64,000 nucleotides of DNA from assembly GCA_036503555.1 (NCBI GenBank), contig DASXWQ010000042.1, positions 62,001 through 126,000 on the forward strand, read 5' to 3'. A model generated the notes under the pieces. It did not search any database. It had not been told where the DNA came from and saw only the letters and a list, made by a program, of their open reading frames with translations. Below, piece after piece: positions 8,493-16,306 of the stretch. Source of the DNA: Actinocatenispora sp036503555. Lineage in GTDB: Bacteria > Actinomycetota > Actinomycetes > Mycobacteriales > Micromonosporaceae. Position 1 is the first letter of the stretch, and each line of letters begins with the position of its first letter. The position numbers and the translations under genes were made by a program.

Positions 8493-8963
8493 TCAGCGCC
8501 ACCGGCGCGGGGGCATCGGCGGCCGGGGATGCGGGTACGCGTAGGGCGGCGGCGCGAACGCGCGTCGCCGGCGCCGGCTGAGCGCGACGGCCACCGCCAG
8601 CGCCGACGACGCGAGCACCAGCACGCACTCGAACGCCAGCTCGATCACCAGCCCGAGCGGGCTGGCCACCGCCGCGACACCGCCCAGCGCCCGTACCGGT
8701 AGGTCGCCGCCCTCGTCACTGCCGCCGGCGCCCTCCACCGTCCCGTGGTGGGTGGCGCCGTCCGCGGTACGCCACGTGCCGTGGCACACCGTCGAGCTGC
8801 CGCCGTGGCTGGTGGAGTGCGTCTCGCACCCGTCGACGTGCGCGACCGTACGCTCGCCGCCCAGGTAGACGACGGCCTCGAAGCCGACGTACACGGTCCA
8901 GCCCAGCGTCCCGAGCAGGACCCCGACGAGTACCGCCGCCAGGGGAGGGATGCGACCGGCCAT
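8493..8963 (-). CDS. Small membrane protein, unknown function
   Basis: This 156-residue protein has two predicted membrane segments, one at residues 6-28 (PLAAVLVGVLLGTLGWTVYV) and one near 103-128. Between them is a loop of about 70 residues with two cysteines (DGCETHSTSHGG and STVCHGTW) that could form a disulfide outside the cell. The tail is arginine- then proline-rich. ATG 8963 is preferred because TACACT lies six bases upstream. It converges on the AraC gene. I recognise no family. Confidence 0.68.
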   Translation of the reverse strand: MAGRIPPLAAVLVGVLLGTLGWTVYVGFEAVVYLGGERTVAHVDGCETHSTSHGGSSTVCHGTWRTADGATHHGTVEGAGGSDEGGDLPVRALGGVAAVASPLGLVIELAFECVLVLASSALAVAVALSRRRRRAFAPPPYAYPHPRPPMPPRRWR

Positions 8964-9017
8964 GGCGGGAGTGTAGAAGCCGGCCGCACCCACCCCGGTC
9001 TGTCCACTGTGGACTCG

Positions 9018-10628
9018 TCAGGCGACCAGGCGGTCCTCCGGCAGCTCGGTGAGGGTGACGGTGGACAGGCCGCCGCGCTCGGTCGTCAGGTCGGTGACCG
9101 TCAGCCGGGTGCCGGGAGCGAGGATGAACTCCTCCTCACCGGTGAACGCGGAGAACCGCCGGATGCCCACCGCCCGCGCCGGATGCACCTGGAAGAGCGT
9201 CCGCCGCCCCCGGCTCCCCAGGAACGCGTGCGCCACGCCCAGCTCCGACGTGCACGACGAGACGCCCCACCACGTGACCGTACGCCCGCGCGGGTACTGC
9301 GCGCGCAGGTCCAGCGCCACGCCGCGCCACAGCGGCTCCGTCCGCACCGGCAGCCGCGACAGCGCCGACAGCAGCAGCCGAAGGTACGGCAGGTACGCGG
9401 TGATCCGGGACCGGTCCGGGTCGCGCAGGGTGGCGTTGATCTTCTGGTAGAACGCCGAACCACAGGTGTAGAGGTGCAGCGCGGCGACCTCGTCGGCGGT
9501 CAGCGCGCCGCCTGCGCCGTCGGTCTGCCGCTTGCCGAACTCGTGCGACAGGGTGACGTGCGGGTCGATCATCGGGAGCTGCCGCGACACCGGCGCGACC
9601 GCCGCCCGGAAGTCCATCAGCGGCGTCTCGGCCACCCCGGTGATCGCCGGCAGGACCAGGCCCTCGTCCTTGACGCTGGCGAGCCGGTCCAGATAGAGCT
9701 TGTGCAGCTCCATGGTGGAGGCGATGAACGCGCCCATCCGGTCGGCGGCGCCCGCGTCCGGCCCGCCGGCCGCCGTCGTACCGGCCCAGCCGGTGCTCGG
9801 CAGCCAGTCGATCTCGTCGGCGCCGATCGCCCGGAGCGCGTCGTTCACCTGGCCGAAGTGGTTGCCGTTGCAGAAGATGTCGCCCTGCGCGGCGGGGTTG
9901 GCGTGGTCGAGGTGCAGCACCCGGACGTCCGGGTACCGGCGCTGGAGCCGCTGCACGACACCCTTCAGGGTGCGGGCGTGCACGCCCCACCAGGCGAACA
10001 CGACGCCGCGGTCCTCCTCGGCGACGTCCGGCCCGGACTTGGCGCGCAGGATCTCCTCGACGATCCGCTCCACGACCGGGCGCCAGAACGCGGTGTGCTC
10101 GTCCGTGGCGTACGCCCCGTCGCTGCTGGCGGTGAGCGCCGCGTTGAGCAGCAGTACGCCCTGGGTCAGCATCGCCTGGAACCACTCCGGCGGCTGCACC
10201 GTGTCGTGCTGCTTCAGCAGCCGGCGGATGTCGGCGATCGGTGTCTTCTTCGGGATGCCGTGTTTCCACATCGCCGCCGCCTTGATGATGCAGCGGATGC
10301 TGACGACCCGGCCGAACGTGCTGTCCGCCCAGTTGTGGAACGTGTTGTCGAACATGGCGATGCCGGTCGCGCTCTCCGGCCGCGGGTAGGGGTTCTGGCC
10401 GAAGGCGACGACCTTCCACCTGTGCGGCGGGTTCGGCTTGAGCGCCTGGAACGTCAGCTCACGCACGGGTACGACGCTCGGCCCACGGGCCGGGCCGATG
10501 AACGTCGGCGCCGCCGGCTGCGCCTCGACGACCGGCTTCAGCAGCGGCAGCCACGGCTCGCCGCCGCCGCTGAACAGCTCGGCGAGTGCCAGCGGGTCGT
10601 TCGGGTCGGGGGTGGTGCTGTCGCTCAT
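9018..10628 (-). CDS. Uracil-DNA-glycosylase-like / ADP-ribosyltransferase fusion
   Basis: This 536-residue protein has two recognisable parts. Residues 70-275 follow the family-1 uracil-DNA glycosylase order: GQNPYP (77-82, for GQDPYH), GVLLLNAALT (157-166), VFAWWGVHA (210-218) and HANPAAQ (242-248, for HPSPLS), then NGNHFGQVN. Residues 375-515 look like an arginine-type ADP-ribosyltransferase: LTADEVAALHLYTCGSAF, LWRGV (R435), WGVSSCTSE (454-462) and GEEEFILAPGTR (497-508), giving an R-S-ExE set with E500 as probable catalytic Glu. The glycosylase general-base Asp is replaced by Asn; the second-motif His is kept. ATG 10628 follows GGGAGCC. It diverges from a macrodomain gene, pairing an ADP-ribose writer with a reader or eraser. 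The biological role is inference. Confidence 0.8.
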   Translation of the reverse strand: MSDSTTPDPNDPLALAELFSGGGEPWLPLLKPVVEAQPAAPTFIGPARGPSVVPVRELTFQALKPNPPHRWKVVAFGQNPYPRPESATGIAMFDNTFHNWADSTFGRVVSIRCIIKAAAMWKHGIPKKTPIADIRRLLKQHDTVQPPEWFQAMLTQGVLLLNAALTASSDGAYATDEHTAFWRPVVERIVEEILRAKSGPDVAEEDRGVVFAWWGVHARTLKGVVQRLQRRYPDVRVLHLDHANPAAQGDIFCNGNHFGQVNDALRAIGADEIDWLPSTGWAGTTAAGGPDAGAADRMGAFIASTMELHKLYLDRLASVKDEGLVLPAITGVAETPLMDFRAAVAPVSRQLPMIDPHVTLSHEFGKRQTDGAGGALTADEVAALHLYTCGSAFYQKINATLRDPDRSRITAYLPYLRLLLSALSRLPVRTEPLWRGVALDLRAQYPRGRTVTWWGVSSCTSELGVAHAFLGSRGRRTLFQVHPARAVGIRRFSAFTGEEEFILAPGTRLTVTDLTTERGGLSTVTLTELPEDRLVA

Positions 10629-10870
10629 CGTGGCTCCCGGCTGGGGGCTCGGGCCGTGCCGGGGCACGACCCGAGTGGACGGTCTCGGTCGAAGGGTGGG
10701 CCGGTCCGGACGGCCGGATCCGGTCAGGCGCAACGGAAAGCCCATACATCGATACGAACGGGCCTCGTCGCGCGCACAGTGTAGGACCGGGGTGGGACGG
10801 AATTTTCTGTCATAACCCCGCGGTACGGTCCCAACGTCGGAAACCCCTTCCCGCGTGACTGGAGACAACC

Positions 10871-11551
10871 GTGACCGTCGATCACACGAAGCCGCTGCTC
10901 AAGGTGGTGTTGGCAGACGTCAACCGGAGGGTGGTGGACTCCTGGCGGGCGGCGTTCGAGGACACCGGGGAGGTCGACGTCGTCACCGGCTCGATCCTCG
11001 ACCAGCGGGTCGACGCCTGGGTCAGCCCGACCAACTCACGCGGCCGGATGGACGGCGGCGTCGACCTGGCGATCAAGCGTCACCTCGGCGCCGGCATCCA
11101 GCTCCGCGTGCAGCGGGCGATCCGCGACGAGTTCGGCGGCTCGCTGCCGGTGGGCAGCGCGGTCTGCGTGCGGTCCGGCGCCACCACCCCGGCCTACCTG
11201 ATCTCGACGCCGACGATGGTCACCTCGTCGGAGGACGTACGCGAGACGTTGAACGTGGCGTTCGCCTGCGCCGCCGCGTTCCAGGCGATCCACCGGCAGA
11301 ACGAGCGGGTGCCCGGCAGCATCTCCTCGGTCGCCCTGGTCGGCCTCGGCGCCTCGACCGGCCGCGTGCCGGCGCAGGTCTGCGCCAACCTGATGTGGAC
11401 GGGATACACGCTGTTCCAGGACTACTACTTCCGCAGCGACGACGAGCTGCGGGCGACGATCCGGGCGCAACTCGACGACATCGACACCGTCCCGCAGCAC
11501 GAGCGGCGCCGGATCACACCGCCCACCGTCGCGTCCCGCCCCCACGCCTGA
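10871..11551 (+). CDS. Macrodomain protein (ADP-ribose binding/hydrolase)
   Basis: This 226-residue protein is essentially one macrodomain, a fold that binds ADP-ribose and often removes it from targets. The first loop reads VDAWVSPTNSRGRMDGGVDLAI (residues 48-69), with N55 in the catalytic-Asn position and the GGVD turn. The second, phosphate-binding loop is LVGLGASTGRVP (156-167). VGSAVCV and YLISTP are the expected intervening strands. GTG 10871 follows GGAGACAACC. It diverges from the glycosylase/ADP-ribosyltransferase fusion across 242 bp, so it could reverse or protect against that enzyme. Whether it hydrolyses or only binds cannot be told from sequence. Confidence 0.85.
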   Translation: MTVDHTKPLLKVVLADVNRRVVDSWRAAFEDTGEVDVVTGSILDQRVDAWVSPTNSRGRMDGGVDLAIKRHLGAGIQLRVQRAIRDEFGGSLPVGSAVCVRSGATTPAYLISTPTMVTSSEDVRETLNVAFACAAAFQAIHRQNERVPGSISSVALVGLGASTGRVPAQVCANLMWTGYTLFQDYYFRSDDELRATIRAQLDDIDTVPQHERRRITPPTVASRPHA

Positions 11552-11633
11552 CCGCGTCGCGCCGGGACGCCGTCGCCGGGCGGCGCCGGGGCGCGTGCCG
11601 GGGTGCTCCGCCAACGCCCCGTGAGGCGACCGG

Positions 11634-12683
11634 TCAGGGCCGGACGAGCGCGGCGTCGGTGGGGTGGTCGACGAGCGTGGTGGGGATGACGACGCGGCGC
11701 GACGAGCGCCGCAGCGGGTCGGTCGATTCGAGGTGTTCGAAGAGCAGCTTCGCCGCCGACCGGCCCACGTCGACCGCGCTGTACGAGACGACGGTCAGCG
11801 GCAGTTGCAGCATGTCCGCCAGCTCGATGTCGTCGAAGCCGGCGAGGGCGATGTCCTCGCCGGCCCTGTCCCGCAGCGCCCGCAGCGCGCCGATGGTGTT
11901 GCGGTTGTTGGCGGTGACCAGCGCGGTCGGCGGGTCGGGCAGGGCGAGCATGTCCCGCGCGGCCCGCTCGGCCAGCGCGATGTCGCCGCGGTGCCGGCTG
12001 ACGTACCGCTCGTCCACGTCGATGCCGGCCTCCTCCAACGCCACCGCGTACCCGCGGAACCGTTCGGAGCCGGTCCACAGCGACGCGGGCAGGCCGAGGA
12101 AGCCGATGCGCCGGTGGCCGCGGGCGAGCAGCCGCCGGCACGCCTCGCGGGTACCGCCGAAGTCGTCGACGACCACGCAGTCGGCGTCGATCCCCATCGG
12201 TGGGCTGGCCGCCAGCACCACGGGGGTGCCGTGGCCGGCGACGGCGCCGAGATGCGCGTGGTCGTACCCGGTGGGCACGACGACGAGGCCGTCCACGCCG
12301 CGGCTGACGAGGTCGGCGACGACCTCCTGCTCGGCGTCCGGGTCCTCGCCGGTGCCGCCGAGCACGACGCGGGCGCCGAAGCTGACGGCGACCTGCTCGA
12401 CGCCGATCGCGAGCTGTGAGTAGAACGGGTTGGCGAGGTTGGTGACGACGAGGCCGATCAGCTCGTTCGGCCCGCCGGAGCGCAGGCCGCGGGCGAGCTT
12501 GTTGGGTCGGTAGCCGAGCTCGGAGACGCCGGCGAGGACCCGGGTGCGGGTCGCCTCGCTGATGCCGGGCGCGCCGCGCAGCGCCCGGGACACGGTCATC
12601 GGGCTCACCCCGAGACGGCGTGCCACGTCGCGCATCGTCATCGATTCGGATCCGACCGGCTCGGTTCCGGAGTGCGTGGTCAT
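11634..12683 (-). CDS. LacI-family regulator of sugar importer
   Basis: This 349-residue repressor has the LacI helix-turn-helix TMRDVARRLGVSPMTVSRAL near residues 15-34, then the hinge TRTRVLAGVSELGYRPN. A periplasmic-binding-like sensor fills the rest (LIGLVVTNLANPFYSQL, GVDGLVVVPTG, ALVTANNRNTIGALRAL, IALAGFDDIELADML). ATG 12683 follows CAGGTGAA. It is divergent from the ABC importer and GH38 operon and is the obvious candidate regulator; two inverted 14-mers in the gap may be its sites. The inducer is presumably a product of the glycosidase. Confidence 0.9.
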   Translation of the reverse strand: MTTHSGTEPVGSESMTMRDVARRLGVSPMTVSRALRGAPGISEATRTRVLAGVSELGYRPNKLARGLRSGGPNELIGLVVTNLANPFYSQLAIGVEQVAVSFGARVVLGGTGEDPDAEQEVVADLVSRGVDGLVVVPTGYDHAHLGAVAGHGTPVVLAASPPMGIDADCVVVDDFGGTREACRRLLARGHRRIGFLGLPASLWTGSERFRGYAVALEEAGIDVDERYVSRHRGDIALAERAARDMLALPDPPTALVTANNRNTIGALRALRDRAGEDIALAGFDDIELADMLQLPLTVVSYSAVDVGRSAAKLLFEHLESTDPLRRSSRRVVIPTTLVDHPTDAALVRP

Positions 12684-13208
12684 TTCACCTGTGCCTTCGC
12701 CGCCCGGGGCTGGTCCGGCCCGTCGAGGTACCGCCGGCCGCGGTGTCCGGGCCCGGGCACGGCGCAGTCTAGCCGCCCGCCGCATCCCCCAGCCGTGGTG
12801 ATCGGCCACCGGCCCCATCGAAGCCGGTCACTGCGTCGGGCCGGTCCGGCCGGACCGCCGCGGACGGGCCGGGTCTGCCGCAGGGGGGCAGGAAGCGGAC
12901 GTACCGCGGTGGCGCGGCACGGCGCACGCCGGCCGGCCTTCGGGGTCGCGTACGACGCGTCGGTATCGGTACCGTCGTGCCGGGCACGGATCCGGGCGAT
13001 CGCCAGGTCTCGGCAACGGCCGGTGGGCACCTGCCCCCGGTACGGATTACCGTGAGCCCCGGCGGCACGGCCGGAACCCGGCCCGGATCGGGTAGGTTCC
13101 CGCATGTGACCACCGCATTTCGATATCGTTAACGCCGATACTTTACGGGTCTCAACGTCAAGGGTACGGTACCGATACCGAAACCTCAGTGGCACATCGG
13201 AGGCGTGG
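12684..13208. promoter_or_regulatory. 525-bp gene-free control region with probable LacI operators
   Basis: No convincing gene lies here. CGGTATCGGTACCG at 12961-12974 is the exact reverse complement of CGGTACCGATACCG at 13167-13180. Each contains GGTAYCGRTACC, a dyad centred on CG as is usual for LacI-family operators. Between them, CGATATCG (13121-13128) and CGTTAACG (13127-13134) are perfect 8-bp palindromes in a locally AT-rich stretch, and TATCG/CGATA form a wider dyad (13124-13140). The ABC operon start is preceded by GGAGG at 13199-13203. Assignment to the adjacent LacI protein is inference. Confidence 0.55.
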
Positions 13209-14516
13209 GTGACATCCAACAACGGCGGCGGCGCCGGGTCACGCGGCGTCGGGCGCCGGACCCTGCTCGCCTCGGCACTCGCCGCGGCGACGGTCGGCCT
13301 CGCCGGCTGCGGCCGGGGTACGCAGACCCGACCGGCACCCGGCGACGTCGTGTCGCTGTTCAACGACAACAGCACCTGGGCACCCGGGTACGCGGCGGCC
13401 GGCGCGCAGCTCAAGCGCGTCGCCGGCTACACGCTCGCGGCCCGCGCGGTGCCGAACGTGAGCAACTACCAGCAGATCGTGCGGATGTCGGCGCAGACCG
13501 ACGCGACCGCGGACCTGATCAAGTGGTGGAACGGGTACCGGCTGATCGACATCGCCCGGGCGGGCATCCTGGCCGACGTCACGGACGCCTGGGACTACGC
13601 GGCCCAGCAGGGCTGGTGCGACGACGACGAGCTGCGCGCCACGTTCAGCTACGAGGGCCGGCAGTACGGTCTGCCGCTGTACAAGTCGTACTACGCGGTC
13701 TTCTACAGCAAGCCGACGTTCCGCAAGCTCGGCGTCGAGGTACCGACGACGTGGGACGAGTTCCTGCACGTGGTCGAGGCGGCGCGGGCCAAGGGCATCA
13801 CGCCGATCGGCTCCGGCGGGGCGACCTCGTGGGAGTCGCTGGTCTGGTTCCAGCAGCTCGTCAACGGGCTCGACCACGGCTTCTACCAGAAGCTCACCGC
13901 CGGCACGGCGTCGTACACCGACCCGGTGTGCCGGGAGGCGATGCGCCTCTGGGTCGATCTGTACAAGCGGAAGGCGTTCTCCAGCCCGGACTTCGTGACC
14001 AGTACCGTGCCGGCGCAGTTCGCGCAGGGCAAGGTCGCGATGCACCTGTACGGGACGTGGAACACCGGCGCCTTCCTCAGCGCGGGAGTCAAGGACCGCG
14101 ACCTCGGCGCGTTCGTCCTGCCGCCGCCACCCGGCGGCAACCGGTCGGTCGTGGTGGAGAGCGGCGTGCTGTCCGTCTCGGCCAACGCGCACAAGCTCGA
14201 CGCGGCGAAGGACGTCGCCAAGAGCTGGCTGCACCCGAACGTGCAGCGGGCGTGGACCGGGTTCCTCAAGGACGCGTCGGCCGACCCGTCGGTCGTCCCG
14301 AACATCGGCGCGGTACGCGACGTCACGGACGCCGTGGCGAAGACGAAGCCCAGCCAGGCCGTGCGGTACTGGGAGGCGTCCCCGCCGGTGCTGATCGAGG
14401 GCAACGTGCAGGACCTCAGCGCGTTCATGATCAACCCCACCCAGTCCGCGGCGGCGAAGACCCTGGACGCCATGCAACGCCGCGCCGACAAGGAATGGAA
14501 GGTGTGGAGGTCGTGA
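13209..14516 (+). CDS. Sugar ABC transporter substrate-binding lipoprotein
   Basis: This is the extracellular sugar-binding component of a carbohydrate-uptake-1 type importer, 435 residues. The N-terminus has twin arginines (R16-R17), a hydrophobic stretch and the lipobox LAGC with C34 as lipidation site, so it is probably a Tat-exported lipoprotein. The body has the usual SBP features (YGLPLYKSYYAVFYSKPTF, TWDEFLHVVEAA, FAQGKVAMHLYGTWN). The GTG is preceded by GGAGG five bases upstream. It is first in the operon and overlaps the permease start as GTGA. The operon has no ATPase gene, so a shared MsiK-like ATPase elsewhere is expected. Confidence 0.92.
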   Translation: MTSNNGGGAGSRGVGRRTLLASALAAATVGLAGCGRGTQTRPAPGDVVSLFNDNSTWAPGYAAAGAQLKRVAGYTLAARAVPNVSNYQQIVRMSAQTDATADLIKWWNGYRLIDIARAGILADVTDAWDYAAQQGWCDDDELRATFSYEGRQYGLPLYKSYYAVFYSKPTFRKLGVEVPTTWDEFLHVVEAARAKGITPIGSGGATSWESLVWFQQLVNGLDHGFYQKLTAGTASYTDPVCREAMRLWVDLYKRKAFSSPDFVTSTVPAQFAQGKVAMHLYGTWNTGAFLSAGVKDRDLGAFVLPPPPGGNRSVVVESGVLSVSANAHKLDAAKDVAKSWLHPNVQRAWTGFLKDASADPSVVPNIGAVRDVTDAVAKTKPSQAVRYWEASPPVLIEGNVQDLSAFMINPTQSAAAKTLDAMQRRADKEWKVWRS

Positions 14517-15433
14517 CGACCGTGCAGAAGGCCGCCCCGGCCACCACCCGCACGCCAACCGAGTCCGGCGGCCGCGGCGGCGCGCGCCGGGCGCTGTGGA
14601 TCGGCGCGTTCCTGTCGCCGGCGATCCTGCTCGTCATCGTGCTGCTCGCGGTGCCGTTCCTGGTCACCGCGTACCGGAGCTTCTTCGACGATAACGGGCT
14701 GCGGTCGACCTGGGTCGGCCTCGCCAACTACGCCGCGCTCGTCAGCGACCCGGACTTCGGCCGGTCGCTGGTCAACACGGTGATGTGGGTGGCCGGCACG
14801 CTGCTGCTGCCCGTACTGCTCGGCCTGATCATCGCGGTCCTCACCAACTCGGTGCGCTGGGGCTCGGTCGCCCGGACCGCGGTCGTCATCCCGTACGCGC
14901 TGTCCGGGTCGGCGACGGCCCTGCTGTGGCAGTTCCTGTTGCAGTCCGACGGCGCGATCAACCAGACGTTGAACGCGATCGGACTCGGCTCCTGGCAACA
15001 GGAGTGGCTGCTGCACTGGCCGCTGAACACCGTCGTGATGATCCTCGCGACGACGTGGCAGGCGACCGGCGCGTCGATGATCCTGTTCCTGATCGGCCTG
15101 CAGACCATCCCGACCGAGATCGTCGAGGCCGCGAAGCTCGACGGCGCGAGCGGGCTGCGGATGTTCTGGAGCGTCGTCGTACCGCAGCTCCGGCCGATGA
15201 CGGTCGTGGTGGTCGGGATGGCGATCGTCAACAGCCTCAAGACGTTCGACATCGTGTGGCTGTTGACGCAGGGCGGTCCCGGCACAGCCTCGGAGACGCT
15301 CGCCCTGACGATGTACCGGGAGACCTTCACCCTCAACCGGTACGGCTACGGCGCCGCGGTGTCCGTCGTGCTCACCGTCGTCGTCGTCGCCGCGTCCTGG
15401 CTGTACCTGCGCCGGCAGGCCCGGTCCCGGTGA
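14513..15433 (+). CDS. Sugar ABC transporter permease (MalF type)
   Basis: This is a 306-residue inner-membrane permease with about six helices. The cytoplasmic EAA loop that docks the ATPase is EAAKLDGASGLRMF, near residue 206. The N-terminal tail of about 25 residues is polar and basic. The start overlaps the binding-protein stop by four bases. It should pair with the next permease to form the channel. Confidence 0.92.
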   Translation: MTTVQKAAPATTRTPTESGGRGGARRALWIGAFLSPAILLVIVLLAVPFLVTAYRSFFDDNGLRSTWVGLANYAALVSDPDFGRSLVNTVMWVAGTLLLPVLLGLIIAVLTNSVRWGSVARTAVVIPYALSGSATALLWQFLLQSDGAINQTLNAIGLGSWQQEWLLHWPLNTVVMILATTWQATGASMILFLIGLQTIPTEIVEAAKLDGASGLRMFWSVVVPQLRPMTVVVVGMAIVNSLKTFDIVWLLTQGGPGTASETLALTMYRETFTLNRYGYGAAVSVVLTVVVVAASWLYLRRQARSR

Positions 15434-15444
15434 GAGGAGCTCCC

Positions 15445-16257
15445 ATGGCAGGCCGCATCGTCCGCAACGTACTCGTCGTCTTCTTCTCGCTCGTGTGGCT
15501 GGTCCCGACCTGGCTCGTGGTGGTCAACGCGTTCACCCCGACCAAGCAGTACACGGGGTCGCCGCGCTGGTGGTTCGCCTCGGCGGACATCTGGACCAAC
15601 ATCAAGGCCGCCTTCACCACCGCCGACGTCGGCCGGGGCCTTCTCAACAGCTTCCTGTACGCCACGGTCGGCGCGGCCATCGCCGTGCTGATCGCCGCGC
15701 TCGCCTCGTTCGCGGTGACCGTCATGCCCGTACGCCGGCCGGGGATCTGGTTCTGGGTCATCTTCATCGGCACCGTGCTGCCGTTGCAGACGTTCCTGTC
15801 GCCGCTGTTCACCGGCTTCGCCCGCACCGGCCTGTACGACACGCAGTACGGCATGATGCTCGTCTACGTGGCGCTGGCGATCCCGTTCGCGTTCTTCGTG
15901 AACCGGAACTTCATGCTCACGGTGCCGCGCGAGATCGCCGAGGCGGCGCAGCTCGACGGCGCGAACTGGCTGCGCATGTTCTTCCGGGTGCACCTGCCGC
16001 TGGCGAAGAGCGCGCTGCTCGCGGCGTTCATCTTCCAGTTCACCTGGATCTGGAACGACCTGTTGTTCGGCATCACGCTGTCGCTGAGCCCGAACATCCG
16101 TCCCGTCATGGCCACCCTCGCCGACCTCAACGGCAGCTACTCGACCGTCGGGCCGCCCGTGGTCCTGGCCGGCGCGCTCGTCGCGTCGCTGCCCACGGTG
16201 CTGCTGTTCTTCGTCTTCCAGCGCTTCTTCGTCAGCAGTCTTCGCCTGACCTCCTGA
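15445..16257 (+). CDS. Sugar ABC transporter permease (MalG type)
   Basis: This 270-residue second permease has the EAA loop EAAQLDGANWLRMF near residue 167 and conserved WNDLLFG and LSPNIRPVMA in the last third. ATG 15445 follows GAGAGGAG with good spacing, 11 bases after the first permease. Downstream, 49 bases separate it from the glycosidase gene, which probably belongs to the same transcript. Confidence 0.92.
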   Translation: MAGRIVRNVLVVFFSLVWLVPTWLVVVNAFTPTKQYTGSPRWWFASADIWTNIKAAFTTADVGRGLLNSFLYATVGAAIAVLIAALASFAVTVMPVRRPGIWFWVIFIGTVLPLQTFLSPLFTGFARTGLYDTQYGMMLVYVALAIPFAFFVNRNFMLTVPREIAEAAQLDGANWLRMFFRVHLPLAKSALLAAFIFQFTWIWNDLLFGITLSLSPNIRPVMATLADLNGSYSTVGPPVVLAGALVASLPTVLLFFVFQRFFVSSLRLTS

Positions 16258-16306
16258 ACTTCGCCCGACCGGCTGAACGACAACCTGTGCAAGGAGAACG
16301 TCACCC

